Assembly: GCA_024232355.1 (NCBI GenBank)
Contig: JAAEPW010000448.1
Span: forward strand, 1-39,919
Reading direction: 5' to 3'
DNA: 39,919 nt
DNA from: Chloroflexota bacterium
GTDB taxonomy: Bacteria > Chloroflexota > Anaerolineae > B4-G1
In this document: positions 7,234-15,319 of the stretch, piece by piece
Layout of the letters: each line of letters starts with the position of its first letter
Numbering within the stretch: the stretch's first letter is position 1
The notes under the pieces: generated by a model
What the model saw: the letters and a program-made list of their open reading frames with translations, nothing else
Told to the model about the DNA's origin: nothing
The model's database searches: none
Position numbers and translations under genes: made by a program

Positions 7234-9137
7234 AATTCATACTCCGCTATCAACCACGGATGCAATAACTCATCACAAGTCTCACAGCGTTTGCCTAAAT
7301 AGTAAAAGCCAGGCATGTGCGCATCACACTTGGGGCAGCGTTTGGCGTATTTGCGATTAGCATAAAGGAACAAACTCAGACCAACGGCAGCCATAACGAA
7401 TCCCAACGCTGCCACGAGAGAAACGATGAAGAATGACATATCTTCAAATCCAAATAAAGCTGTTATGGTGGGCGTCAAAATAGATAGGCTAAAGCTTGTT
7501 GTTGTAACCGCGACAACCCCGTAAGCCACTCTCACGAGTTGCTGCTTTCGCTTGTTTTGTGGAAAGCTATACCACGTGAACAAGCGCCGCAACAGCCATA
7601 TATTGCTTCCAATGAGCAAAATCAGGGAAATCAAGACAATGAACACCTGGGCAGTGTTGAGCAAGCTGGCCTCAATCACAAAACTGGTTAAATCTTGAAC
7701 AATCGGACCATCATAAGGAGTATAACGCGCGATACTCACAATCGCGCTGTCAAATAACGCCACGAGAAGGTCGGGAGCCAAAATCAGTAGAACCACCATC
7801 AAGCCAATGGTCAACGTTAGCCAAATGAAGCGCAAGGCGATAACGACGCCAATGATTTTAAGCATCAGCTTCCAGATCGGTTTCCCCAGAACGAGCGGCG
7901 TCATTAACGTCAGAGTCACCACGACCGAGACAACCAGGACCGAAAAGTGCATCGGCCACTGGCCCTGATAGGACAGCGTCAATGGCGTAGCTAACAAAAT
8001 GTCTAAAATTAACGCGAGTCCTCCCAATGAAAGAGCCGTCACTAGCCAATGATCATAAGCCCGTGTTGGATCTTCTAGAGCCTCAAGGCGTCGTTTAAAC
8101 TCAGGATGTGTACTAAACAACTTTCTGACAAATGTAGGCGGGGTCAACGCTGACCTGACCTGCTTGACAATCTCTCTGATCCGGGATTTGATTTTATTCC
8201 AAAGAGATACTCCAAGTACTTTACCCGTATAAGGCATGGCGCGCGAGACCAATATGAAAGCATAACACAGGGAATCGATGTTTTTCTGAGTGTGCGCTAC
8301 ACCGGCATCCGCATAGAACTCGGCTGCACGAAGGGACTTTCGCCATAACAATGGCAATATACCGCCAAGTACAATGAAGGGAAAGATAGTGTCGAATACA
8401 ACATAAGAGAGAGAATTCAAATCAAGTGCCGCAATTTTGGTTTGCAGTATGGCTAGTTCTTCCACCGAAGGGTAAAGCGCCTGAATTTGGGATGGCAATG
8501 CCCCAAGTTGGTTTACATAGTCCAAGAGGTCAAGCTCAAGTACAGCATCTTTTATGGTCAAGAGGAAAATGTCACACCCTATCAAAAAGACGGTAGCCCA
8601 TCCCATCAACCTAAACGCAGTTCCCAAAAGATCACGTGTGTACCCTGCCTTCCAATAATCTCCGTTTTTGAAGTGGTAAAGCTCGTGAAGAATCATTGCG
8701 TGAACCGCAGACGTACGAAACAGATCTGCAAGATCGTCTTGCAAGCGCCGAGCTTCACTGCGTGAAATCGCAATATACCAATGCCTCAACGAACCGAAAC
8801 TGTAAAGGCTGATTCCACCTTCACCGATAACAAGCTTAGGGACACGTGGCAAACCAATGGCTTTGGACTCTTGCTCAATGACACTGGCCAAGTCAATAAA
8901 CTCGTCGCCTGCTCGACACAAGTTATGCTTTCTAAGCTGACGCTCAGGCCAGGCCAGAAAGGTGAGCAATGACAAAATCAATATGCCCAGCGCCAAAGGC
9001 ACTATGAATGCCTGGAATCTTGTACTCTCGACAAGCACACTCCAGAAAGACACCATGATCAGGCTGAGTAGAATTGTCGCCTGGTTGGGCAAAGCAAATA
9101 TATTGAGTTTATGCGAGTTTCTAGTTTTCTGTTCCAT
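7230..9137 (-). CDS. M48-type integral-membrane zinc metallopeptidase with C-terminal zinc ribbon, copy 2
   Basis: This 635-residue paralogue of 1903-3825 has HELYH at residues 151-155, followed by FKNGDYW, and a later EFYADAG, which fits M48 zinc ligands. About nine hydrophobic helices are present. The C-terminal zinc ribbon is complete here (CPKC...CETC, ending WLIAEYEL). The middle and C-terminal membrane half is nearly identical to copy 1, while the N-terminal 130 residues and the loop at about 195-245 have diverged more. These divergent parts are candidates for substrate or partner specificity. The gene begins 4 bases after the stop of the EAD/TM gene and overlaps the next gene by 4 bp. 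No good Shine-Dalgarno is visible, consistent with translational coupling. Confidence 0.92.
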   Translation of the reverse strand: MEQKTRNSHKLNIFALPNQATILLSLIMVSFWSVLVESTRFQAFIVPLALGILILSLLTFLAWPERQLRKHNLCRAGDEFIDLASVIEQESKAIGLPRVPKLVIGEGGISLYSFGSLRHWYIAISRSEARRLQDDLADLFRTSAVHAMILHELYHFKNGDYWKAGYTRDLLGTAFRLMGWATVFLIGCDIFLLTIKDAVLELDLLDYVNQLGALPSQIQALYPSVEELAILQTKIAALDLNSLSYVVFDTIFPFIVLGGILPLLWRKSLRAAEFYADAGVAHTQKNIDSLCYAFILVSRAMPYTGKVLGVSLWNKIKSRIREIVKQVRSALTPPTFVRKLFSTHPEFKRRLEALEDPTRAYDHWLVTALSLGGLALILDILLATPLTLSYQGQWPMHFSVLVVSVVVTLTLMTPLVLGKPIWKLMLKIIGVVIALRFIWLTLTIGLMVVLLILAPDLLVALFDSAIVSIARYTPYDGPIVQDLTSFVIEASLLNTAQVFIVLISLILLIGSNIWLLRRLFTWYSFPQNKRKQQLVRVAYGVVAVTTTSFSLSILTPTITALFGFEDMSFFIVSLVAALGFVMAAVGLSLFLYANRKYAKRCPKCDAHMPGFYYLGKRCETCDELLHPWLIAEYEL

Positions 9138-9141
9138 AATG

Positions 9142-10200
9142 TTAGGTCTCGTCTATTTGAACTTGAATATGGATAGCTTTGATAATCTCCAGTTTTAGTC
9201 CTATATCTTTCATAGGATGAGAAAATCGCTCTCCACGCTCCACAAAGCTTTTCAGCTTTTCGGAACTACGTACATCGGTCAATACAATGAACAATTTATA
9301 CGGACCATTCCTTAGAAACCCTAACTTGTGCTGCCAAACTCCCTTGTGCTTTTCGGCGGGACCATTCATCGGGTACCATACCAATTCCAATTCAGACCAT
9401 ACAATGAGCCAGATGTCTTTGTCTGGAAGTTCGCTCTGATAGCGGCCTAAAACCAAGTCCTTTGTCTCGATAATCTGTTCACTATCCTCTATATTTAAGA
9501 TTGTAATAATACCTGCTGCCGAAATAGTTTCATCAGAGATCCGTTTTTCTGCAATTACACGAATAAAATACAACCAAGTGAACACAAAGCTTATAGGCGC
9601 ACCAACAATACATGTTAAGACTATTATCATCACAAGTTGAACACCAATACCAAACAACTCCTCTCTGATGATAAATTCAACAATCTCATCGCCACTTTTA
9701 TTGGATACGATTACGGAGGGCATTGATGTGGACGACGAAGGGCGTACAACTACATTTAGAGTCGTTTGTATAGTAAACACGACAATTACGATGAAGGCTA
9801 GGAAAACAACAAACCAGAACCACTCACTTTTTGCATCCAAAACAACCAATAGTTTACTAATGAAATCATCTATTGGCCGGGCTTGTTCCATTTCCCTTGG
9901 AGGAGGTGCCTGCGGTAACGTATCACGTTGCGATTCCAAGTGTTTCTCAGACAAAGCCAGACCAGGCACATCCGGCAGTGAATATGACTCGATAACACCA
10001 GGGCGCGCTTGCCTGATCCCATCTAGCAGTTCCGCTGTACGTTCACGATTTGCAAAGTGCGCGATCAATTCGCGGATTTTGGCATCCTTGCCCTGGTCAG
10101 GCAACGCTTCATAGTCTACGTCCAGATCAAAGTAAAGAGTACGTAGCTCATCTTTGGTGAAATGTTTGGCCAATACTTGACGTAATGTAGCTCGGTCCAT
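9142..10200 (-). CDS. EAD adaptor fused to two TM helices and a C-terminal sandwich domain (cassette 2)
   Basis: This 352-residue protein has an N-terminal EAD (residues 1-70: LRQVLAKHF, ELRTLYFDLDVDYEALPDQG, RTAELLDGIRQARPG), a proline-rich linker, TM helices at about 127-148 and 185-213, and a C-terminal domain (about 235-352). That domain resembles the C-terminus of the lipoprotein at 4628-5731. With the EAD inside, two helices would also return the C-terminal domain to the cytoplasm. The EAD is almost identical to that of 10468-10923. It starts 3 bases after the TAG of 10204-10446, and its TAA lies 4 bases before the M48 start, so it holds the place that the soluble EAD protein holds in cassette 1. 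It is probably the membrane adaptor for the copy-2 peptidase. Confidence 0.88.
   Translation of the reverse strand: MDRATLRQVLAKHFTKDELRTLYFDLDVDYEALPDQGKDAKIRELIAHFANRERTAELLDGIRQARPGVIESYSLPDVPGLALSEKHLESQRDTLPQAPPPREMEQARPIDDFISKLLVVLDAKSEWFWFVVFLAFIVIVVFTIQTTLNVVVRPSSSTSMPSVIVSNKSGDEIVEFIIREELFGIGVQLVMIIVLTCIVGAPISFVFTWLYFIRVIAEKRISDETISAAGIITILNIEDSEQIIETKDLVLGRYQSELPDKDIWLIVWSELELVWYPMNGPAEKHKGVWQHKLGFLRNGPYKLFIVLTDVRSSEKLKSFVERGERFSHPMKDIGLKLEIIKAIHIQVQIDET
9916..10200 (-). repeat. EAD-coding direct repeat, copy A
   Basis: This 285-bp segment at the 5' end of 9142-10200 matches 10639-10923 nearly base for base at a constant offset of 723 bp, without indels. It covers the EAD and the short DTL/ESQRD linker. 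Differences are scattered single bases, consistent with a recent duplication or ongoing gene conversion. Confidence 0.85.
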
Positions 10201-10203
10201 TGA

Positions 10204-10446
10204 CTAGGCTTCTTTCACTTTCTTTGGAGGTGATCGCCCAAGTTCGCTCTCCAACGCCTCAAACTGCCGCACAATATTATCGTGCTCTGCTTCAGCTTGC
10301 TCGATATCCCCTTCCAACTCGAAATCGTCCTTTACTCTGGCTGATCTTGCACGAGCCACGCGCAAGCGTTCGATTTTCTCACTCAGCACATCATATTGCT
10401 TCTCAAGTTCGCTATGCCTGCGCTGTAGATGTGAGGTAGAGGACAT
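10204..10446 (-). CDS. Small coiled-coil adaptor protein
   Basis: This 80-residue protein is predicted to be almost entirely helical coiled coil (HLQRRHSELEKQYDVLSEK, then a Q/E-rich second helix). It is homologous to the N-terminus of 5752-6546 and the second half of 10468-10923. GGGAG lies about 8 bases before ATG 10446. Such short LQRR...LSEKI...IEQAE proteins commonly lie beside EAD-containing effector genes, where they probably serve as oligomerising adaptors; this is recalled family context, not verified. The gene lies 21 bases after one EAD gene and 3 bases before another. Confidence 0.8.
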   Translation of the reverse strand: MSSTSHLQRRHSELEKQYDVLSEKIERLRVARARSARVKDDFELEGDIEQAEAEHDNIVRQFEALESELGRSPPKKVKEA

Positions 10447-10467
10447 TGCACTATCTCCCGGATTGAA

Positions 10468-10923
10468 CTATCGCAACAAATGTTCAATCCGCCCCAACTC
10501 ATCACCAAGCTGAGCCAATCTGGTCTCCGTTTCCAGAATCTCTTGTTCCAATTGGAACTTGATCATCACCCCAGCCTCGACCGCGTGTGCCTTACGCAGA
10601 CGTTTGGCCTTTTCGCTCAAGATATCCCACTCTTGCTGTAACGTATCACGTTGCGATTCCAGGCGTTTGTCAGCCAAAGCCCGACCAGACGCATCCGGCA
10701 GAGAATATGACTCGATAACACCAGGGCGCGCCTGCCTGATCCCGTCTACCAGTTCCGCTGTACGTTCACGATGTACAAAGTGATCGATCAATTCGCGGAT
10801 TTTGGCATCCTTGCCCTGGTCGGGCAATGCTTCATAGTCTACGCCCAGATCAAAGTAAAGAGTACGTAACTCATCTTTGTTGAAATGTTTGGTCAGTATT
10901 TGACGTAATGTGGCTCGGTCCAT
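10468..10923 (-). CDS. EAD plus coiled-coil adaptor protein
   Basis: This 151-residue soluble protein has an EAD (1-70) nearly identical to that of 9142-10200, followed by a coiled coil (about 84-150; DILSEKAKRLRKAHAVEAG, FQLEQEI). It therefore joins in one chain the two modules that 10204-10446 and 9142-10200 carry separately. The start ATG 10923 has a GGGAG at good spacing. Two near-identical EADs in one operon suggest homotypic pairing that brings the soluble coiled coils to the membrane-bound EAD. No effector domain is present, so it is an adaptor rather than an enzyme. Confidence 0.86.
   Translation of the reverse strand: MDRATLRQILTKHFNKDELRTLYFDLGVDYEALPDQGKDAKIRELIDHFVHRERTAELVDGIRQARPGVIESYSLPDASGRALADKRLESQRDTLQQEWDILSEKAKRLRKAHAVEAGVMIKFQLEQEILETETRLAQLGDELGRIEHLLR
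10639..10923 (-). repeat. EAD-coding direct repeat, copy B
   Basis: This is the partner of 9916-10200. The match stops where the coiled coil begins in this copy and where the proline-rich linker and TM helices begin in the other, so the duplication boundary coincides with the domain boundary. Confidence 0.85.
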
Positions 10924-10959
10924 TTATCTACTCCCTTTTGAGTGCGCGCGCAATCACAC

Positions 10960-13900
10960 CTACTCCACAACCTCAATTTCCACCGGCGCGGCATCCGCGC
11001 TGACATCCGGGTTGTAATAATCATACACCCGCCCGGTCTGCGTTCTCAGCCTCACCGGGCTGCGCGCTCGCAAGTGAAAATCAAAATCCAAGGGGCGGCC
11101 TGCTTCGAGTTTTTCAAAATAGACAATGATGCGCTCCGCTTCGCGGTCGATGCGCGTGATCTTTGCCCCCTGGTGACCGGGCGGTGGGTCGCGGTGTTTG
11201 GATAACAACCGCTCCAACTCGGCTGCGTCGGCCTCAAACCCAGGCGGTATGACCAACTCGGCGATCCCCCACTCGACAGTTCCCTCCCGCAATGGGATGT
11301 GCACCATGACTTTGGTCTCGTCTCCAACCCGCAGCCTGGCCTGGTCATATTGTACCACCATATCAATAGCTCCGGTAGGCGTCGGCGTGCTCGTCTGGGG
11401 CCAGGGCACGTAATAGCTGGTATGGATATGATATGCCAGGTTACCGGTGCCTTGTACGTCAATCTGAACCGTGTTTGTCAAGGGGACGACGACGTCCGTG
11501 AAGCTGACAGTACGCGCAATATCGCTGTTGTCGGGCGTAAAGTGCATTGGAGCGGCCATTTGCCCATTGACCGATACCTGAACCGTGGCATTCGTCTCGT
11601 CGCCTCCCTTGAGCGCGGCCAGTTGCAATGCCTGGAGTGCCAGAACCGTGCTTTGCGTAGTGCCCCACGCACCCGCTGCCCCCTTTTGCTGCATCAAATA
11701 GCCGAGGGCGCGGGATGAGAGATCGGGGTGCGAATCGGCCCGCATCATCGCTTGCGCTGCCAGGGCGGTTGTTTCGACGCTGCCGTTTACGCCGCCGGAA
11801 CCCACAAAAGTGACGACGTCGTTGGGCCAATAAGCCACGTTGCCGCGAACGACCGCCGCCCCGGCCAAGCGGTTCACTGCGGTTTGTGCCGAGGGGCTGG
11901 CGGGGTCGGCTGCCACGAGCGCATTCGCGCACAGGGCCAGCACGTATGGGTCCTGGGCCTGATCCAGGTGAGCGCGGACGTAATCCAACCCGGCCTGGGT
12001 GCGGGCGTCATCTCCGTATCCGGCTCGCGCCAACGCCCACGCGACGTAAGCCGTCACCGGCAAGCGACTGTTGCCGAGATCAGACCAGGACGTTTCGTGG
12101 ACCAGGCCCTGGTCATTGTCCCACGTGTCGTCGGGATTCTGCTGGTCGAAAAGCCAAGCGGCTGTGCGCTCGGTCAGGTTTTCGTCCACGGGATAGACCT
12201 GGGCCATGTCGGCGAGCAGCATCAGGCCATAGGCCGAGAGCATACGGTCGGCGGGAGGATCTCCCCACAACGAAAAGCCACCGCCCGGTACCTCAAAAGA
12301 GGCGACCAGTTGGTAGCCCTGCGAAAGATAAGAATTGGCTTTGAAGGCAAGCGCCCAGTTCACCTGCTCCACGGCTTGCAGAAATTGTAGGGCCATAACG
12401 TTGGGGTACGTGACACTGTTGGCCTGCTCAAAGCAGCCGTGGGGAACGCCTAACAGATTATCTATGCCCTCGGCTATCTGGCTGAGCGTGCTGGGATAGA
12501 TTTTCACGTCAATCTGGCCTGTGCCGGGGATGGCATCGCCCGGAATTGACAGGGGTATGGTGGTTGAGCCGGGCAGCCAATCCGACGTGTCTTGGTCAAA
12601 TCGTTGCCCATCGGGTATGATCTCGCTGGGAGAACGGGCGACAAAGTCATCGCTCGTGTTTCTGCCACTGATCTCGGCGTGAGGCCGGACACGCCCCCGC
12701 CCCCACGTGATCTGAATGGGAAAGTAAATGGTCCTCATCTCACCTGGCGGCAGTTCAATCTCCTGGGTTGGAGTTTCTACGTGCTGGAACCAACGCTCCG
12801 GCGGCAGGCTCACGCGGACCGTCTGATCATCGCCCTGGTAATTGTACACGTCCACCGGCACGGCAGTCTGTTCGTTGTAGCGCAACGTCGAGGGCATTTC
12901 TATCTCTGCCCACAACTCTTGATAGGCCGGGATTGGCACTGACGCCCATCCAATCTGGCCGTCTTGGGTGTTGGCCAGGGCGATCAGCCGCCAGGTAGGC
13001 GTGATGATCTTTGGCAACTGCAAGTCGAGTTCCAGATGGCCCAGGTCGCTGGTCTGAGTAGCCGAATACCAGGCCATAGTTGTTGGAAAGACAGGGTCGA
13101 GGATCGGGTCGTAACTGCGCCTGGGGTTTGCGCCGCCTGGCCCGGATCCCTCCACTGAAATCCGCCAAGATTCCAACAGTCCCTCTATCTGGTCGATGAC
13201 CTGTTCTGAATCGCCCTGGGGAGACGACGAACGTCGAGCCGCCAGAAACACGTTCACACTCAGCAGCGCCATTCCAACCAAAAGGCCGCATCCCACGGTA
13301 AAAATGATGCTTCGTCTCTGCAACCTTCCGCCACGCCAGAGCATAACCAACGCCGCCAGGATTCCCAGGGGCAGGAGAATGGCCAACGCTATCGGGAAAA
13401 GGTTGGGAGCAGAGGGAATACGAGATGGCTGTAACTCGGCCGGCAGGGCAATCTGCTCGGTGGGCGTGATGGGCGATGACAATGGCGGGCGCAGAGTCCA
13501 GTCGGCCAGCGCGGCGCTCAAAGCGGCGTTGCGAGCCTCTACCAGGTCCGGGGCAACCGGCAGTTCCAGGAGTGCGGGAATGAACGGATGCCCGGGGTCT
13601 CGGTTCGGCGTCAACATGTCGGCGCGCAGTGTGAGGAACCAGCGAGCTATACTGGGGTCAGGTTCCTGCCCATAGAGAACAGATTCGTCGATCACGGCGA
13701 TTCCCACCGTCGCCGATACGGGCGCACCGGCTCTCGTGCGCGTATCGAGCGTGACGCGCGCCTGGTCGCCGGGGCGATAGATAGGCTCGTCCAGGTTGAC
13801 TTGCAAATCCAGGTCGTTGCCGGATCTGACCAATACGGTGCGTGTATCGCTGACGACGTGCCCGTCGGGCAATTCTTTTTCGGCGTAAAGCTCGAGCAAC

Positions 13901-15129
13901 CCGTCCATACCCGGCGCGAGGGGGATAGAGAGAGTCGTCGTCACGCCCTTGATACGGATCGATTGCTCATCAAGCTCTAGCCCCTGCCGCAAAAGGCCCA
14001 GGTGAATTCTCCCGTCCAGCCCGTAACTCGATACCGTCGCTTGTAGCGTATCCCCTACGTCGTAGAGCGGCTGTTCGGGCCGCAGCAACAACGCGCTTTC
14101 CGCCTGAGCCACCGGCAGGTCGATCACGGCGCGGCCAGTGCGGTCTCGTTGATCCCGGGCGGTGGCGCGAAGCGTGACACCCGCGCCAGACGGTACGAGT
14201 CTCAACTCGGCCACGCCCAGGGGGCCGGTGTCCAGTTCGTAGGTTTCGTCGTCGAGTTCCACCAAAAGTTGACAGTCCGCCGGTGTTGCATCGGGATGGG
14301 CGGTGAGCAAATAGACGATGTTTTCCACGCCAGGTTCGAGTGTTCCACTTTCCGGCACGGCCCGGATGTGGATCGCTTGGCGGCCCACGGGCAGGCGGCG
14401 GCTAACGCGAACGGTGTGGTCGTCCTGGTCTGTGACCGCAATCTCTAACACAAAGTCAGCCCCCTCCGGGCCGACGTGTTCGGCGGTGAACGCATCGGGC
14501 AGGGCAAAGACAAAGTGCAAAAAGCCCAATTCGTCGGTGCGAGACACGCGGGCAAATACCTGCTGCCGGCCACCATCGTATGCCCAGCCGCTCAGTTCGA
14601 CCTGGGCATCGCGTACCGGGCGTCCGTAATGATAGTTCGCCCTGATGTACCCACTGACTTGATCGCCGGGCAGGTAAAATGGTTGGTCAAAAGTAGGCTC
14701 TACCAAAAAATGCGGGTTCTCGCCATCCTCCACCCACAGCGTCAAGGCCGAGACGGCGCTGCCCAATGTGGCGACGACTCGATATCGCCCGCCGCCCACC
14801 AGGGGCGAGATCACAAAGTCCCAGACGGCAACGCCCGCATCCGACGTGACAGTCTCCTGCTGAAAGACTTTGATGCCCTGGGGGTTAGCGATGGCGGCTT
14901 GTACCGCCTGCCCGGCCAGCGGCTGCCGGGTGACGGCATCGGCGGCCAGGGCGCGGACGTGGATGGTCTGGCCGGGGCGGTAGATGGGGCGGTCGGTGGT
15001 GAGTAGGATGGCGGGTTCTTGAGGGGTGACGTTGGCATACGCGGGTGAAGGGGTTGTGTTTGCTGGTTGGATTAGGAGGAGTGTTGCCAGAAGAATGGCT
15101 ACAAGGTTGACTTGTCTTTGGCTTGACAT
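10960..15129 (-). CDS. Alpha-2-macroglobulin-like protein with internal TM hairpin
   Basis: This 1389-residue protein has a signal peptide (about 1-32; AILLATLLLI, cleavage near TPSPAYA). Macroglobulin (MG) domains follow, the first two starting TTDRPIYRPGQT (about 38) and QPFYLPGDQ (about 149). A two-helix membrane hairpin lies at about 577-630, then the MG7-like part (AWYSATQTSD, LPKIITPTWR). The thioester motif PHGCFEQ (896-902) opens an alpha/alpha thioester domain (to about 1220), and receptor-binding-like sandwiches end the protein. Bacterial alpha-2-macroglobulins trap attacking proteases: bait cleavage exposes the Cys-Gln thioester, which then binds the attacker covalently. Cys899 and Gln902 are present, so the chemistry should work. 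AAAGGAG precedes ATG 15129. Its first MG domain is homologous to the C-terminal domain of the protein encoded upstream (15320-16834). Confidence 0.95.
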   Translation of the reverse strand: MSSQRQVNLVAILLATLLLIQPANTTPSPAYANVTPQEPAILLTTDRPIYRPGQTIHVRALAADAVTRQPLAGQAVQAAIANPQGIKVFQQETVTSDAGVAVWDFVISPLVGGGRYRVVATLGSAVSALTLWVEDGENPHFLVEPTFDQPFYLPGDQVSGYIRANYHYGRPVRDAQVELSGWAYDGGRQQVFARVSRTDELGFLHFVFALPDAFTAEHVGPEGADFVLEIAVTDQDDHTVRVSRRLPVGRQAIHIRAVPESGTLEPGVENIVYLLTAHPDATPADCQLLVELDDETYELDTGPLGVAELRLVPSGAGVTLRATARDQRDRTGRAVIDLPVAQAESALLLRPEQPLYDVGDTLQATVSSYGLDGRIHLGLLRQGLELDEQSIRIKGVTTTLSIPLAPGMDGLLELYAEKELPDGHVVSDTRTVLVRSGNDLDLQVNLDEPIYRPGDQARVTLDTRTRAGAPVSATVGIAVIDESVLYGQEPDPSIARWFLTLRADMLTPNRDPGHPFIPALLELPVAPDLVEARNAALSAALADWTLRPPLSSPITPTEQIALPAELQPSRIPSAPNLFPIALAILLPLGILAALVMLWRGGRLQRRSIIFTVGCGLLVGMALLSVNVFLAARRSSSPQGDSEQVIDQIEGLLESWRISVEGSGPGGANPRRSYDPILDPVFPTTMAWYSATQTSDLGHLELDLQLPKIITPTWRLIALANTQDGQIGWASVPIPAYQELWAEIEMPSTLRYNEQTAVPVDVYNYQGDDQTVRVSLPPERWFQHVETPTQEIELPPGEMRTIYFPIQITWGRGRVRPHAEISGRNTSDDFVARSPSEIIPDGQRFDQDTSDWLPGSTTIPLSIPGDAIPGTGQIDVKIYPSTLSQIAEGIDNLLGVPHGCFEQANSVTYPNVMALQFLQAVEQVNWALAFKANSYLSQGYQLVASFEVPGGGFSLWGDPPADRMLSAYGLMLLADMAQVYPVDENLTERTAAWLFDQQNPDDTWDNDQGLVHETSWSDLGNSRLPVTAYVAWALARAGYGDDARTQAGLDYVRAHLDQAQDPYVLALCANALVAADPASPSAQTAVNRLAGAAVVRGNVAYWPNDVVTFVGSGGVNGSVETTALAAQAMMRADSHPDLSSRALGYLMQQKGAAGAWGTTQSTVLALQALQLAALKGGDETNATVQVSVNGQMAAPMHFTPDNSDIARTVSFTDVVVPLTNTVQIDVQGTGNLAYHIHTSYYVPWPQTSTPTPTGAIDMVVQYDQARLRVGDETKVMVHIPLREGTVEWGIAELVIPPGFEADAAELERLLSKHRDPPPGHQGAKITRIDREAERIIVYFEKLEAGRPLDFDFHLRARSPVRLRTQTGRVYDYYNPDVSADAAPVEIEVVE
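12424..12435 (-). other. Thioester motif CFEQ of the macroglobulin
   Basis: These codons encode Cys-Phe-Glu-Gln (residues 899-902). The Cys and Gln would form the internal thioester characteristic of the family (CxEQ in bacterial members), which argues for a functional protease trap. Confidence 0.9.
13240..13401 (-). other. Internal membrane hairpin of the macroglobulin
   Basis: Residues ~577-630 contain two strongly hydrophobic stretches (FPIALAILLPLGILAALVML and FTVGCGLLVGMALLSVNVFL) joined by an arginine-rich turn (WRGGRLQRRS), so the turn should be cytoplasmic and both flanks outside. It sits just before the MG7-like region, where bait regions lie in ordinary family members. Confidence 0.85.
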
Positions 15130-15319
15130 TTTGTCACGCTCCTTTGCTGCCAGAAATCAGCATTTGTCCTTTGATTGTTGGCGTCAGCACATACCCCCTG
15201 CCATATCTTGGGCTTGACTGAATCAAAGCACGGGAAAGAGAATCCTGGATTGTGTCCAAAAATAAGCAGGAGCCAACGTACCCACGCAAAGGTAGGCAAC
15301 TTTGCGCCAGGACAGAGTC

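Larger units (their letters stand above)
6628..9137 (-). repeat. Duplicated M48/membrane-protein cassette, copy 2
   Basis: This is the partner of 1295-3825. The two are separated by the coiled-coil/TM/Ig, lipoprotein and EAD genes, so the repeated unit is probably EAD-M48-membrane protein, with only the EAD gene replaced by a different architecture. Confidence 0.85.
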
